A stretch of 64,000 nt of DNA. Origin: Citrobacter amalonaticus. GTDB lineage: Bacteria > Pseudomonadota > Gammaproteobacteria > Enterobacterales > Enterobacteriaceae. Under the pieces are notes generated by a model. It was not told the DNA's origin, ran no database searches, and was given only the letters and a program-made list of their open reading frames with translations. The DNA lies in contig JARDVN010000001.1 of assembly GCA_028994555.1 (NCBI GenBank), positions 620,001 through 684,000 of the forward strand, read 5' to 3'. Made by a program: the position numbers and the translations under genes. Position 1 is the stretch's first letter; every line of letters starts with the position of its first letter. Below, one piece after another: positions 44,385 to 59,019 of the stretch.

Positions 44385-44396
44385 TTCACTTGTTTG

Positions 44397-44516
44397 ATGC
44401 CTGGCAGTTCCCTACTCTCGCATGGGGAGACCCCACACTACCATCGGCGCTACGGCGTTTCACTTCTGAGTTCGGCATGGGGTCAGGTGGGACCACCGCG
44501 CTACAGCCGCCAGGCA
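44397..44516 (-). rRNA. rrf: 5S ribosomal RNA
   Basis: 120 bases starting TGCCTGGCGGC and ending CTGCCAGGCAT on the minus strand. The ends pair as in E. coli 5S and it has no base excess. It is last in the rrn operon. Confidence 0.98.
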
Positions 44517-44710
44517 AATTCTTGCTGCTCTGTACGCAATATTTTATCGCATCAGCTGCGTTGGCTGCATTCGCGAACGTCAGTCACATACTTCTGTATG
44601 CTCCTTCCGTCGCTTCATTTGCCGCCTTGCCGCTGCGCAAACTATTGCGCACTACAATCCGGTATCAATGCTGAAAATCTCTCAGTCCGCCAAAACATCT
44701 TCGGCGTTGT

Positions 44711-47624
<2,914 letters not shown>

Positions 47625-47819
47625 TCACAACCCGAAGATGTTTCTTTCGATTCATCATCGTTTTGCGAAAATTTGAGAGACTCGAACACACATGTCACTG
47701 TGTGTCGTTTCAATTTTCAGCTTGATCCAGATTTTTAAAGAGCAAATATCTCAAACGTCACCCGAAGATGAGTTTTGAGATATAAAGGCAGGTGACTTTC
47801 ACTCACACAAACCAGCAAG

Positions 47820-47895
47820 TGGCGTCCCCTAGGGGATTCGAACCCCTGTTACCGCCGTGAAAGGGCGGTGTCCTGGGCCTCTAGACGAAGGGGAC
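47820..47895 (-). tRNA. gltT: tRNA-Glu(TTC)
   Basis: 76 bases including an encoded CCA, reading GTCCCCTTCGTCTAGAGGCC with the anticodon loop CCTTTCACGG. It lies in the 16S-23S spacer, as in E. coli rrnB, rrnC, rrnE and rrnG operons. The allele-specific symbol cannot be known. Confidence 0.97.
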
Positions 47896-47981
47896 ACTGA
47901 AGTCTGCTTCGGCAAGACGCCTTGCTTTTTACTTTTCATCAGACAATCTGTGTGAGCACTACAAAGGCAGGTTCTTTAAGG

Positions 47982-49528
<1,547 letters not shown>

Positions 49529-49710
49529 AAGTTTGATGCTCAAAGAATTAAACTTCGTAATGAATTACGTGTTCACTCTTGAGACTTGGTATTCATTTAT
49601 TGTCCGAAGACATTAAGAATCCATGTCACTTTGAGTGCCCACACAGATTGTCTGATAAATTGTTAAAGAGCAGTTGCGACGCGCTTTAGCGCTCTGTCGC
49701 GAGGTGGCGT

Positions 49711-49738
49711 ATATTACGCTTTCCTCTTTCAGAGTCAA
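49711..49738 (-). promoter_or_regulatory. rrn P2 promoter
   Basis: TTGACT (49733-49738) and TAATAT (49711-49716) on the minus strand, spaced 16 bases, match rrn P2. BoxA-like TGCTCTTTA lies between P2 and the 16S gene. Confidence 0.8.
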
Positions 49739-49820
49739 CCCGTTATTTCAGGATTTTTCTCTTCAACCGAACCGGCTGTTTGTGTGAAGTGATTCACATC
49801 CGCCGTGTCGATGGAGGCGC

Positions 49821-49860
49821 ATTATAGGGAGTTCCCGAGCATCCGCAATAGAAAAGTTGC
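49821..49860 (-). promoter_or_regulatory. rrn P1 promoter
   Basis: The -10 TATAAT with a GCGCC discriminator (49821-49826 and just downstream) and a TTCTATTGC upstream element match rrn P1. The GC-rich discriminator is the stringent-control signature. Confidence 0.8.
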
Positions 49861-49924
49861 AGAAAAATGACTGACTGCTGCATTCCCCAGCAAAACCCCG
49901 CTTTATACCCTTTTACACACAGAC

Positions 49925-49933
49925 TTATCCACA
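49925..49933 (+). promoter_or_regulatory. Perfect DnaA box
   Basis: TTATCCACA, the consensus DnaA box, lies upstream of rrn P1 and near purH. Confidence 0.6.
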
Positions 49934-50029
49934 ATTGTTGGGATCATTGAGCAGATCTTCCCTGCCGTTAACGATCTATATAGAGAGAAAATCAGCACCA
50001 GAATCGAAAAAGAAAAATTCGCGAGCGTT

Positions 50030-50045
50030 GCGCAAACGTTTTCGT
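50030..50045 (+). promoter_or_regulatory. PUR box (PurR operator) for purHD
   Basis: GCGCAAACGTTTTCGT matches the PurR consensus at 15 of 16 positions. It lies about 110 bases before purH. Confidence 0.85.
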
Positions 50046-50082
50046 TACAATGCCACCGCAAAACAAGGATGCCCCGTAAGGG

Positions 50083-50120
50083 GCGTTAGCTGAGTTTTTC
50101 ACGAAAAATTCAGCTAACGC
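50083..50120 (+). other. Long hairpin in the purH leader
   Basis: The arms GCGTTAGCTGAGTTTTTC and GAAAAATTCAGCTAACGC pair over 18 positions with one G-T pair and a 2-base loop. No T run follows. It lies 33 bases before the purH start; its function is not known to me. Confidence 0.65.
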
Positions 50121-50153
50121 TCTCTGTAATCGTCAAATCCAGGGGGATTTACC

Positions 50154-51743
50154 ATGCAACAACGTCGTCCAGTCCGCCGCGCTCTGCTCAGTGTTTCTGA
50201 CAAAGCCGGTATCGTCGAATTCGCCCAGGCACTTTCCGCACGCGGTGTGGAGCTGCTGTCGACAGGGGGCACTGCCCGTCTGTTAGCAGAGAAAGGTCTG
50301 CCGGTGACCGAAGTTTCCGATTACACCGGTTTCCCGGAAATGATGGATGGACGTGTGAAAACCCTGCATCCTAAAGTACACGGCGGTATTCTCGGTCGTC
50401 GCGGTCAGGATGACGGAATTATGGAACAGCATGGCATCGCCCCCATCGACATGGTGGTTGTTAACCTTTATCCGTTCGCCCAGACCGTCGCCCGCGAAGG
50501 CTGCTCACTGGAGGATGCTGTAGAGAACATCGACATCGGCGGGCCGACGATGGTGCGCTCTGCCGCGAAGAACCATAAAGATGTCGCTATCGTCGTAAAG
50601 AGCAGCGATTACGACGCCATTATTAAAGAGATGGATGCCAACGACGGTTCTTTGACCCTCGACACCCGTTTCGACCTCGCGATTAAAGCCTTCGAACACA
50701 CCGCCGCCTACGACAGCATGATTGCCAACTACTTTGGCAGTATGGTTCCGGCCTACCACGGTGAAAGCAAAGAAGCCGCGGGTCGCTTCCCGCGTACGCT
50801 GAACCTGAACTTCATTAAGAAGCAGGATATGCGCTACGGCGAGAACAGCCACCAGCAGGCTGCCTTCTATATAGAAGAGAATGTACAAGAAGCCTCCGTC
50901 GCAACCGCTCAACAGGTTCAGGGAAAAGCGCTTTCCTATAACAATATCGCCGATACCGACGCGGCGCTGGAGTGTGTCAAAGCGTTCAGCGAGCCTGCCT
51001 GCGTTATCGTTAAGCATGCCAACCCATGCGGCGTTGCGGTAAGTTCTTCTATTCTGGATGCTTACGACCGCGCATACAAAACGGACCCAACCTCCGCGTT
51101 TGGCGGCATCATCGCCTTTAACCGCGAACTGGATGCTGAAACGGCGCAGGCCATCATCTCCCGTCAGTTTGTTGAAGTGATTATTGCCCCGTCTGCTTCA
51201 CAAGAGGCGCTGAAAATCACGGCGGCCAAACAGAACGTGCGCGTTCTGACCTGTGGTCAATGGGCTGAGCGCGTGCCGGGTCTGGATTTCAAACGTGTTA
51301 ACGGCGGTTTACTGGTGCAGGACCGCGATCTGGGTATGGTGAGCGAAAGCGAGCTGCGCGTGGTGACGAAGCGCCAGCCGACCGAACAGGAGCTGCGTGA
51401 CGCGCTGTTCTGCTGGAAGGTCGCGAAGTTCGTGAAATCCAACGCCATTGTTTACGCCAAAGAGAACATGACTATTGGTATTGGCGCAGGCCAGATGAGC
51501 CGCGTCTATTCAGCTAAAATTGCCGGGATCAAAGCCGCTGATGAAGGTCTGGAAGTGAAAGGTTCCGCTATGGCCTCTGACGCTTTCTTCCCATTCCGCG
51601 ATGGTATTGATGCTGCTGCCGCTGTAGGCGTGAGCTGCGTGATCCAGCCTGGCGGCTCTATCCGTGATGATGAAGTGATTGCCGCCGCCGACGAACATGG
51701 CATTGCGATGATCTTCACCGACATGCGTCACTTCCGCCATTAA
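50154..51743 (+). CDS. purH: Bifunctional AICAR formyltransferase/IMP cyclohydrolase
   Basis: The protein has 529 residues and does the last two steps of IMP synthesis. The N-terminal cyclohydrolase part has [16 protein letters not shown] and [15 protein letters not shown]. The formyltransferase part has KHANPCGVA, and it ends [10 protein letters not shown]. The frame is intact and several runs of five are called correctly. PUR box upstream; coupled to purD by TAATG spacing. Confidence 0.97.
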   Translation: MQQRRPVRRALLSVSDKAGIVEFAQALSARGVELLSTGGTARLLAEKGLPVTEVSDYTGFPEMMDGRVKTLHPKVHGGILGRRGQDDGIMEQHGIAPIDMVVVNLYPFAQTVAREGCSLEDAVENIDIGGPTMVRSAAKNHKDVAIVVKSSDYDAIIKEMDANDGSLTLDTRFDLAIKAFEHTAAYDSMIANYFGSMVPAYHGESKEAAGRFPRTLNLNFIKKQDMRYGENSHQQAAFYIEENVQEASVATAQQVQGKALSYNNIADTDAALECVKAFSEPACVIVKHANPCGVAVSSSILDAYDRAYKTDPTSAFGGIIAFNRELDAETAQAIISRQFVEVIIAPSASQEALKITAAKQNVRVLTCGQWAERVPGLDFKRVNGGLLVQDRDLGMVSESELRVVTKRQPTEQELRDALFCWKVAKFVKSNAIVYAKENMTIGIGAGQMSRVYSAKIAGIKAADEGLEVKGSAMASDAFFPFRDGIDAAAAVGVSCVIQPGGSIRDDEVIAAADEHGIAMIFTDMRHFRH

Positions 51744-51754
51744 TGGAGCGAGTC

Positions 51755-53044
51755 ATGAAAGTATTAATTATCGGAAACGGCGGGCGCGAACACGCGCTGG
51801 CCTGGAAAGCGGCCCAGTCGCCGAAAGTGGAAACCGTGTTTGTCGCCCCGGGTAATGCCGGCACCGCGCTGGAACCGACGCTGCAAAACGTTGCCATCAG
51901 CGCCACCGATATTCCGGCGCTGCTAAATTTTGCCCAGAGCGAGAAAATCGACCTGACGATCGTCGGCCCGGAAGCGCCGCTGGTGAAAGGCGTGGTTGAT
52001 ACCTTCCGTGCGGCGGGACTGAAAATCTTCGGCCCAACCGCAGGCGCGGCACAACTGGAAGGTTCCAAAGCCTTCACCAAAGACTTCCTCGCACGTCATC
52101 ACATCCCGACGGCGGAATATCAGAACTTTACGGAGATCGAACCGGCCCTCGCATATCTGCGTGAGAAAGGCGCGCCGATCGTCATTAAGGCTGACGGTCT
52201 GGCTGCCGGTAAGGGTGTGATTGTCGCAATGACGCTGGAAGAAGCCGAAGCTGCCGTTCATGACATGCTGGCAGGCAACGCGTTTGGCGATGCGGGTCAT
52301 CGCATCGTGATCGAAGAGTTCCTCGATGGCGAAGAAGCGAGCTTTATCGTGATGGTCGACGGTGAGCACGTCTTGCCGATGGCGACCAGTCAGGATCATA
52401 AGCGCGTAGGCGATGGTGATACCGGCCTGAACACCGGCGGTATGGGCGCTTATTCTCCGGCGCCGGTAGTGACGGATGTCGTCCACCAGCGCACGATGGA
52501 ACGTATCATCTGGCCAACCGTCAAAGGCATGGCGGCAGAAGGTAACACCTATACGGGTTTCCTGTATGCCGGTCTGATGATCGACAAACAGGGCAATCCG
52601 AAGGTGATCGAATTTAACTGCCGTTTTGGCGATCCGGAAACCCAGCCCATCATGCTGCGTATGAAATCCGATCTGGTTGAGCTTTGTCTTGCTGCCTGCG
52701 AAGGCAAACTGGATGAGCAAAAATCAGAGTGGGATGATCGCGCCTCGCTTGGCGTGGTGATGGCAGCGGGCGGTTATCCTGGCGATTACCGCACCGGTGA
52801 TGTGATCCACGGTCTGCCGCTGGAAGAAGTGGCAGATGGCAAAGTGTTCCACGCCGGCACCCGACTGGACGATAACGAGCAGGTTGTCACCAGCGGTGGT
52901 CGCGTACTGTGCGTCACTGCGCTGGGTGACACGGTGGCAGAGGCGCAAAAACGCGCCTATGCCTTAATGACCGATATCCACTGGGAAGACTGTTTCTGCC
53001 GTAAAGACATCGGCTGGCGCGCCATTGAGCGTGAACAGAACTAA
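51755..53044 (+). CDS. purD: Phosphoribosylamine-glycine ligase
   Basis: The protein has 429 residues and is an ATP-grasp enzyme joining glycine to phosphoribosylamine. The N-terminal [14 protein letters not shown] loop and GDPETQPIM are present. The start at 51755 ([10 protein letters not shown]) with GGAGCG upstream is the E. coli start; a four-codon longer ORF overlaps the purH stop. In [10 protein letters not shown] the family's usual Pro is Leu. Confidence 0.97.
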   Translation: MKVLIIGNGGREHALAWKAAQSPKVETVFVAPGNAGTALEPTLQNVAISATDIPALLNFAQSEKIDLTIVGPEAPLVKGVVDTFRAAGLKIFGPTAGAAQLEGSKAFTKDFLARHHIPTAEYQNFTEIEPALAYLREKGAPIVIKADGLAAGKGVIVAMTLEEAEAAVHDMLAGNAFGDAGHRIVIEEFLDGEEASFIVMVDGEHVLPMATSQDHKRVGDGDTGLNTGGMGAYSPAPVVTDVVHQRTMERIIWPTVKGMAAEGNTYTGFLYAGLMIDKQGNPKVIEFNCRFGDPETQPIMLRMKSDLVELCLAACEGKLDEQKSEWDDRASLGVVMAAGGYPGDYRTGDVIHGLPLEEVADGKVFHAGTRLDDNEQVVTSGGRVLCVTALGDTVAEAQKRAYALMTDIHWEDCFCRKDIGWRAIEREQN

Positions 53045-54367
53045 CGCGACAGTTTCGCCAACAGCGTCTTTCGCGTAATCCCTAGCTGACGGGCGGCTTC
53101 CGTTTTATTGCCGCCCGTTTTTTCCAGAGCCGCCAGAATCACCTCTTTTTCGACTTCCACCAGCGGCTGAATGGTCTGTTCCGTCATAAGCGGCAGCGGC
53201 TGACTCGCGATCGCCAGCGGCAGCTCGCGTTCAGAAATATACTCTCCGGTTAGCAAAACAACCGAACGTTCAATCGCATTTTCCAGCTCGCGAATATTCC
53301 CCGGCCAGTCGTAGTGAATCAGCAGATCCATCGCCCGTGGGGTAAACCCTTTCACCGCCTTACGGTTACGTTCAGCAAACCGCTGGCGAAAGTGGTCAGC
53401 CAACAGGGGGGATATCTTCCCGCCGCTGGCGCAGCGACGGCGTTTCAATAGTCACCACGTTCAGGCGATAGTAGAGATCCTGACGAAAACGTCCGGCCTG
53501 CACCTCTTGCGCCAGATCGCGATGGGTCGCGGCGATCAGTCGAACATCCACCGAGAGCGTCTGGTTGCTGCCCACGCGCTGAACTTCGCGCTCCTGTATC
53601 GCCCGCAATAAACGAACCTGCATCATTGGAGAGATATCGCCAATCTCATCCAGAAACAGCGTACCGCCGTTAGCTTCAACAAAGCGCCCTTCACGCCGGC
53701 GATCGGCCCCGGTAAACGCCCCTTTCTCATGACCGAACAGCTCAGATTCCAGCAGCGATTCGTTGAGTGCCGCGCAGTTCAGTGTCACCAGCGGTTTGTC
53801 ACACCGTGCGCTGCTGGCATGCAGCGCACGCGCCACCAGCTCTTTTCCTGTACCGGAGTCACCATGAATCAGCACGGTCGCATCCGAAGGGGCGACCATC
53901 GCGATCTCATTCAGCAGTTGCTGCATCGCCGGGCTTTTCCCAATCATCCCAAACTGCGAGGCGGAAACTGACGGCAACTCACTGTCAGACTCTCGCGTAT
54001 GCGCCAGCGCGTTTTCCAGCGTCGTTTGTAACGTGTCAAAATCCAGCGGTTTGATTAAGTAATCCAGCGCGCCGGTCTTGAGCGCCTCGACCGCCGTCTC
54101 CACGCTGGAAAACGCGGTCATGATCAGTACCGGAATGGCCGGATTCAGCACCTTGATCTCTTTCAGCGTCTCGATGCCGTCCATCTCCGCCATGCGGACA
54201 TCGCACAGGACGAGATCGAAGACATGCTCACGCACCAGCTCAAGAGCGGCGCGTCCGCTATAGGCCAGCGCAACGTCGTAGCCCCATCCTCGCAGTAGTG
54301 CCTGTAAAATGGTGCAGTGGCTGACGTCGTCATCCACCACCAGAATGTCGATCTTTGCGCGAGTCAT
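53041..54367 (-). CDS. zraR: Zinc/envelope-stress response regulator ZraR (frame break)
   Basis: About 441 residues and a sigma54 activator. It has a receiver domain with phosphoacceptor Asp in [13 protein letters not shown], an AAA+ domain with Walker A GDSGTGKE and GAFTGA, and a C-terminal Fis-type helix-turn-helix. A six-G run at 53406-53411 breaks the frame at EDIPP/LLADHF; five restore it. It overlaps zraS by four bases and ends overlapping the convergent purD stop. Confidence 0.95.
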
Positions 54368-55770
54368 CCTTGTGAATCCTTACGTGTTAACGTCACCGGG
54401 AGCCAGAGGGTGAACGTTGCGCCCTTACCTGGCAGGCTGTCCGCCTGAATCGTCCCGCCATGTTGTTCAATAATGTTCTGAACCACCGCCAGTCCCAGTC
54501 CCGTTCCATCTGCTTTGGTTGTGAAGTAGGGGGTGAAAATAGCCGCCAGTTGCTCCGGCGCAATTCCTTTCCCGCTGTCAGCGACGGTGATTTTAACCCG
54601 ATCGGCACCGCTTGTGCTCGCTGACACACGGATGGTCCCCTGCCGATCGATGGCATGAATCGCGTTCAGATAAAGATTCAGTAACACCTGCGTCAGTCGG
54701 TCCGGGTCAGCCTGAATGCGCGGCAAAGCGTTGTCAGGGACAAATTGCAGTGCAATCTCCCGGCTCTGCGCATCCTGGCTGACCAGTTGCAGAGAGTGCG
54801 CAATCACCGTATTCAGATCCACCGACTGCAGGGATAAGTGCGCCGGTTTTACCAGCTCCAGCAGCTCGCTCACTACCCGGTTCAAACGATCGGCCTCTTT
54901 CGCCATTACCTGCGCCAGTTCATGCGCTTCTCCCCCCGCCGGCGCACGCTCAGCAAAATACTTTGCCAGCCCTTTGATGGAAGAAAGCGGATTACGAATC
55001 TCGTGCGCGACCCCTGCCGCCAGATGTCCCAGCGCCACCAACTTCTCTTTGCGGCTCATCTCATCTTGTAAAAGCTGGCGGGAACGCAGGTAACGCCGGT
55101 ACCAGAAGAAGGTCAGTAGCGTCGCCAGCAGAACGGTGCTCAACGCAAAAAGCATAATCAGCATATTGCGCCACTCGCGTGCTTGCGTAATGGCTAAATC
55201 ACGGGCATCAAAAGCGATAAAAATGGTCTGCTGCGCGAAGATGGGCGGTTCGCTCTCGCAACGCGCTATATTCCGCATGCCGTGTCGACCAGGGGTAAAC
55301 AGCGGCTGGAACTGACGGTAGATCTCCACCGCCGGCACGGGTTCCCCTTGCGCATCCGTCCCGTCAATCGCACGCCACTGCGCCTCTTCTGCCGGATGTA
55401 ATGTTTGCATCTCTGCTGGCGAGTAGAGCGTTTTCCCTACCAGGGTTGGATCGCTGTGCATCACCACATTGCCCTGCGCATCCGTCACCGCAAACCAGAG
55501 AACCCCAGGCTGTCCCGCCATCTCTTCAAGCAGCGTTTGTTGCTGGGCATGATGCATTCGCATCCCCATGCCCACACGCGTTCCTGATTCCAGTGCACGA
55601 ATCAGCACGCTGCCCTTTTCCAGCAACGTCTGACGAGCCGCTGCGCTTTCTCGCCCGTAATCGCGGATCACCACTACCGCAAACAGCCCGACCAGAATCA
55701 GGATGACAGCAGGCAGCACCCCGCTCAACCATCTGGCAACCGTATCCGTATGTCCTCGCATAAATCCCAT
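54364..55770 (-). CDS. zraS: Zinc-responsive sensor kinase ZraS
   Basis: About 468 residues from the start at 55770 ([15 protein letters not shown]). Two membrane segments flank a periplasmic sensor of about 160 residues. The phosphoacceptor His is in [14 protein letters not shown], followed by an ATPase domain with GTGLGLA. An in-frame upstream extension to 55914 would run past the sigma54 promoter, so I reject it. The frame is intact. Confidence 0.94.
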   Translation of the reverse strand: MGFMRGHTDTVARWLSGVLPAVILILVGLFAVVVIRDYGRESAAARQTLLEKGSVLIRALESGTRVGMGMRMHHAQQQTLLEEMAGQPGVLWFAVTDAQGNVVMHSDPTLVGKTLYSPAEMQTLHPAEEAQWRAIDGTDAQGEPVPAVEIYRQFQPLFTPGRHGMRNIARCESEPPIFAQQTIFIAFDARDLAITQAREWRNMLIMLFALSTVLLATLLTFFWYRRYLRSRQLLQDEMSRKEKLVALGHLAAGVAHEIRNPLSSIKGLAKYFAERAPAGGEAHELAQVMAKEADRLNRVVSELLELVKPAHLSLQSVDLNTVIAHSLQLVSQDAQSREIALQFVPDNALPRIQADPDRLTQVLLNLYLNAIHAIDRQGTIRVSASTSGADRVKITVADSGKGIAPEQLAAIFTPYFTTKADGTGLGLAVVQNIIEQHGGTIQADSLPGKGATFTLWLPVTLTRKDSQG

Positions 55771-55800
55771 CAGCTCTCTGTGACCTGTTCCCTTTTGCTC

Positions 55801-55816
55801 AGCAGAAATCATGCCA
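55801..55816 (-). promoter_or_regulatory. Sigma54 promoter for zraSR
   Basis: TGGCATGATTTCTGCT on the minus strand fits the -24/-12 pattern. Transcription would start about 20 bases upstream of the chosen zraS start. Confidence 0.7.
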
Positions 55817-55866
55817 TGTTTCGTGTCTGCTATCCCTGTCTCGCCACACAAACTGCCGATACCACC

Positions 55867-55912
55867 GGGTAAAAATGACCCGGTGCATCTTACGGGCGAG
55901 TCATTTTTACTC
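55867..55912. promoter_or_regulatory. Two ZraR enhancer sites in the zraS-zraP gap
   Basis: GGGTAAAAATGACCC (55867-55881) and GAGTCATTTTTACTC (55898-55912) are two related palindromes in opposite orientation, about 31 bases apart centre to centre. They sit between the divergent sigma54 promoters. Confidence 0.75.
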
Positions 55913-55965
55913 ACTTTCTGAACTCACGCCTGATCAGACCCCGCGCCGTTGGCGGAGCGCGCCTC

Positions 55966-55981
55966 TGGCACGGAAGATGCA
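55966..55981 (+). promoter_or_regulatory. Sigma54 promoter for zraP
   Basis: TGGCACGGAAGATGCA fits the -24/-12 pattern. It lies 37 bases before the zraP start. Confidence 0.8.
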
Positions 55982-56017
55982 CTACAGGAAGTAAGATGAC
56001 CCACAGGAGGATAAATC

Positions 56018-56452
56018 ATGAAACGGAACACCAAAGCAGGCCTGGCACTGATCGCGCTCTCTCTGATGGTACTGGGCTCCAGCCCGGCACTGGCACGACA
56101 TCACTGGGGAAACGGTGGCGGCATGTGGCAACAGAATGGCGGTAGTCTGAACGTAGAGCAGCAGGCTGCCGCGCAGAAAATCCATAATGACTTTTACAAC
56201 CAGACTAACGCCCTTCGCCAGCAACTGATGTCCAAACGCTATGAGTACAACGCGCTGTTAGCGACGAATCCGCCCGATACCGCCAAAATTAATGCGGTGG
56301 CGAAAGAGATGGAATCGTTAAGACAGTCACTGGATGAACAGCGGGTGAAACGGGATGTCGCCATGGCTCAGGCCGGTATCTCTGGAGGTATGGGAATGGG
56401 CTACGGCGGATGCGGTGGTCGTGGCGGCCACATGGGAATGGGACACTGGTAA
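56018..56452 (+). CDS. zraP: Zinc resistance-associated periplasmic chaperone ZraP
   Basis: The protein has 144 residues. A signal peptide ends SSPALA. The mature part starts RHHWGNGGG, then helical Gln/Ala-rich sequence of the CpxP/ZraP family (QQAAAQKIHNDFY) and a Gly/Met/His-rich metal-binding tail (GGMGMGYGGCGG...GHMGMGHW). It binds zinc and helps envelope proteins fold. The start follows AGGAGG. The frame is intact. Confidence 0.95.
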   Translation: MKRNTKAGLALIALSLMVLGSSPALARHHWGNGGGMWQQNGGSLNVEQQAAAQKIHNDFYNQTNALRQQLMSKRYEYNALLATNPPDTAKINAVAKEMESLRQSLDEQRVKRDVAMAQAGISGGMGMGYGGCGGRGGHMGMGHW

Positions 56453-56458
56453 TATTTT

Positions 56459-56533
56459 GCCTGATGGCGCTACGCTTATCAGGCCTACACCAGACATTCT
56501 GTAGGCCGGATAAGGCGTAAGCCGCCATCCGGC
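56459..56533. repeat. REP pair between zraP and yjaH
   Basis: CTGATGGCGCTACGCTTATCAGGCC and GTAGGCCGGATAAGGCG...GCCGCCATCCGGC. The two units lie in opposite orientation between convergent genes. Confidence 0.8.
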
Positions 56534-56538
56534 ACCCA

Positions 56539-57240
56539 TCAGAACGTTTTTTCTTTTGGCTGCCAGTGGCAGAAGTCGGAATTCGCCACCAGCAGAAGCT
56601 GTGCCCCTTCTGGCGCCTCCAGCCACGCCACGCTGACATCAACAGAGGAATGGCTCTGGCGGCGTTCAATATGACTCATCGCCCTGGCATCTAAATCCGG
56701 TTTAATCGTCTCTCCTTCGCAGGTGGTAACCGCACGTTCAGCCGCATGCCAGCGCCCCTGGCGCAATACTACTCGTCCTTCACGCAAGGCGTCACTGGTC
56801 TGACGAATCTGCCCGGCGCGATAACGATATAATTCGATCTGGTCGTTCGACAACTGCTGTTTATGACCATCGACTTCGCGCTGCATAAAGCTTAGCTCGC
56901 CGCGATCGTCAAAGCGCACGCGGATATGCTCCGGTGGTTTGTCATAAATATTGAGTTCTATCAAAGAGAGGGACTCGCCCTGCCAGCGGTACTCGCTGGT
57001 GGTGGTACTACCATTACGCCATGGACTAAATACCGAAAGCAAATGCACGCCATCAGCGGAATCTTTTCGCCAGATACGCACTGCGCCCTGGTTGTCAGCA
57101 AACCCGCTGGCGGTAAACGGTGGAGGAGAGGCGTTATGGCTACAGGCCGTCAGCAACAGCACGCCAGCTAACGTCAACGTGCGACGCCAGACAGACGAAA
57201 GGGGCGAAACCGCCCCTTCATTAAAACTGTTCACAGCCAC
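56539..57240 (-). CDS. yjaH: YjaH, DUF1481 lipoprotein
   Basis: The protein has 233 residues. A basic start and hydrophobic stretch end in the lipobox LLLTAC, so it is probably a lipoprotein. The rest is beta-rich with SEYRWQGESLSLIELNIY near residue 85. Function unknown. It starts 6 bases after hupA, so it is probably cotranscribed with it. Confidence 0.9.
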   Translation of the reverse strand: MAVNSFNEGAVSPLSSVWRRTLTLAGVLLLTACSHNASPPPFTASGFADNQGAVRIWRKDSADGVHLLSVFSPWRNGSTTTSEYRWQGESLSLIELNIYDKPPEHIRVRFDDRGELSFMQREVDGHKQQLSNDQIELYRYRAGQIRQTSDALREGRVVLRQGRWHAAERAVTTCEGETIKPDLDARAMSHIERRQSHSSVDVSVAWLEAPEGAQLLLVANSDFCHWQPKEKTF

Positions 57241-57246
57241 GCGGTC

Positions 57247-57519
57247 TTACTTAACTGCGTCTTTCAGTGCTTTACCAGAAACAAACGCCGGTACGTTAGC
57301 AGCGGCAATTTTGATTTCTTTACCGGTCTGCGGGTTGCGGCCAGTGCGCTCAGCACGGTGGTTCACTTTGAAGGTACCGAAACCAACCAGTTGTACAGCA
57401 TCGCCTTCTTTCAGAGACTCAGTAATAGCAGCCAGAGTGGATTCCAGAGCAGCTTTAGCCTGGGTTTTGGACAGTTCTGCTTTGTCTGCAATTACATCAA
57501 TCAGTTGAGTCTTGTTCAT
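57247..57519 (-). CDS. hupA: DNA-binding protein HU-alpha
   Basis: The protein has 90 residues and is a nucleoid protein that bends and wraps DNA. It starts [18 protein letters not shown], with the DNA-binding arm around [18 protein letters not shown]. It is essentially identical to E. coli HupA. It has AAGGATAA upstream. Confidence 0.98.
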   Translation of the reverse strand: MNKTQLIDVIADKAELSKTQAKAALESTLAAITESLKEGDAVQLVGFGTFKVNHRAERTGRNPQTGKEIKIAAANVPAFVSGKALKDAVK

Positions 57520-57706
57520 AAGTTATCCTTACAATGTGTTTATCGCTTGCTAAGCATCGAGTGCGACGGAAATGCCAGAAAAGCACTCTCCTGCATACAC
57601 GCACCGATAGCCACTTTTTTTCGCCCTCCAAATGTAGACCAGACGGGGGGGCGGAAGGGAAGCCTTCAGGCACGACAATTCAGACGTTAAATCACGTTTT
57701 CGTGTC

Positions 57707-58297
57707 TTACTGCTGCAAATTTATACCGATATTGCTCTCGCCAGCCTCACGCAGGTCTGCTCTAAGCCCTTTTATCAGTTCAATGTCGCGTTCTTCACAG
57801 TCGGCTAAAAGTCGGAATATTTCCCACTGGATATCCCATTCTTGCTCTACCGCCGGGTTATCTTTTAGCTCTTCATCGCTCATTTCGCGACCAGCCTGGG
57901 TCATTTCCAGCATCGCAACGGTGGTAATAGACGTCTTACTGACTTCAATGGCGTGTTCCAGCGTCTCGCCGCTCAGACGCGAATGAACCAGTTCACTTAG
58001 CGCCACGCAGGCATCAATGGCCGGATAAACGCCGTACAGGTCAAAATCATCGGCTGCCGGGATCGCTTCTTCAAACTTCTCAAGCTGACTGTCGAAATTC
58101 ACTTTCGCGTCTTTAACCGTCAGCGTTTCCCAGATCAGGTCAAGAATGCGACGATAAACCTGACCGTCGCCAAACCCGGTCTGTTGGCAGAACATGGCAT
58201 AGTTTGGATACATGCGTTCACACAGACAGGCCATAAAGGTGACGTGCTGCCAGCTTTCCAGGCGTTCCAGACGCAAATGAATGGGGTTTTGTAACAT
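57707..58297 (-). CDS. yjaG: YjaG, DUF416 protein
   Basis: The protein has 196 residues and is a helical cytoplasmic protein of unknown function, conserved across enterics between nfi and hupA. It starts MLQNPIHLRLERLESWQHV and has WDIQWEIFRLLADCEERD near residue 160. The length equals E. coli YjaG. The frame is intact. Confidence 0.95.
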   Translation of the reverse strand: MLQNPIHLRLERLESWQHVTFMACLCERMYPNYAMFCQQTGFGDGQVYRRILDLIWETLTVKDAKVNFDSQLEKFEEAIPAADDFDLYGVYPAIDACVALSELVHSRLSGETLEHAIEVSKTSITTVAMLEMTQAGREMSDEELKDNPAVEQEWDIQWEIFRLLADCEERDIELIKGLRADLREAGESNIGINLQQ

Positions 58298-58338
58298 GAT
58301 GAATTCTCGAATCGGAAATTAGCGGCAGTGTACATCAA

Positions 58339-59010
58339 TCAGGGCTGAATTTCCTGCCAACGCGTGAAGGCCGGACGCCCGGATGCCACGGCATCCGCCC
58401 AGCGGGTCGGCTCTGGTAGGCGATAGCCTTTCATACAACGTTGAACCCACGCCAGCGCGCTGTCCAGCCCGACGCGATGGCCCGTAGCGATAAACAGCGG
58501 ATTACAGCGCGCTTTGCTGCGCCAGACCCACGCCAACTGTTCGCCTTTGTCGATCAGCGGCGCCAGCGCGCCCGGTTCAGCACAGAGAGGTTCAAACTTA
58601 CCGCACAGCCGCTTTTTCGCCACACCAATGGTCGGGACATCCACCAGCAGTCCGAAATGGCTGGCCACGCCGAGACGACGCGGATGCGAAATGCCATGCC
58701 CATCGACAAACAGTAAATCGGGTTTTTGCGAGAGTAATTCCCACGCCGCCAATAGCGCAGGATATTCACGAAACGAAAGAAAACCGGGGATATAGGGCAT
58801 GGTGGTGGCGATGCGCGCCACCTTGTATTCAACCAGCTCCAGAGAGGGATATTTCAGCAAAACCATCGCCGCCCGCGTCACCTCTCCGCCCTGCTCAAAC
58901 CCCACATCAGCCCCCCCGATCAGATCCGGCGGATCGTTATCAAATCGATCCTCGCGGATCACAGATGAGGCCAGTTCAAGTTGTTGAGCGCGTAGTGACG
59001 CGAGGTCCAT
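58339..59010 (-). CDS. nfi: Endonuclease V
   Basis: The protein has 223 residues and nicks DNA near deaminated bases such as hypoxanthine. The catalytic Asp residues are in IGGADVGF and [15 protein letters not shown]. It starts 9 bases after the hemE stop. The frame is intact. Confidence 0.95.
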   Translation of the reverse strand: MDLASLRAQQLELASSVIREDRFDNDPPDLIGGADVGFEQGGEVTRAAMVLLKYPSLELVEYKVARIATTMPYIPGFLSFREYPALLAAWELLSQKPDLLFVDGHGISHPRRLGVASHFGLLVDVPTIGVAKKRLCGKFEPLCAEPGALAPLIDKGEQLAWVWRSKARCNPLFIATGHRVGLDSALAWVQRCMKGYRLPEPTRWADAVASGRPAFTRWQEIQP

Positions 59011-59019
59011 ATTGTCTCC

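Noticed and set aside
55771..55914. A 48-residue N-terminal extension of ZraS
   Set aside because: It would start upstream of the sigma54 promoter and the E. coli protein starts at the equivalent of 55770.
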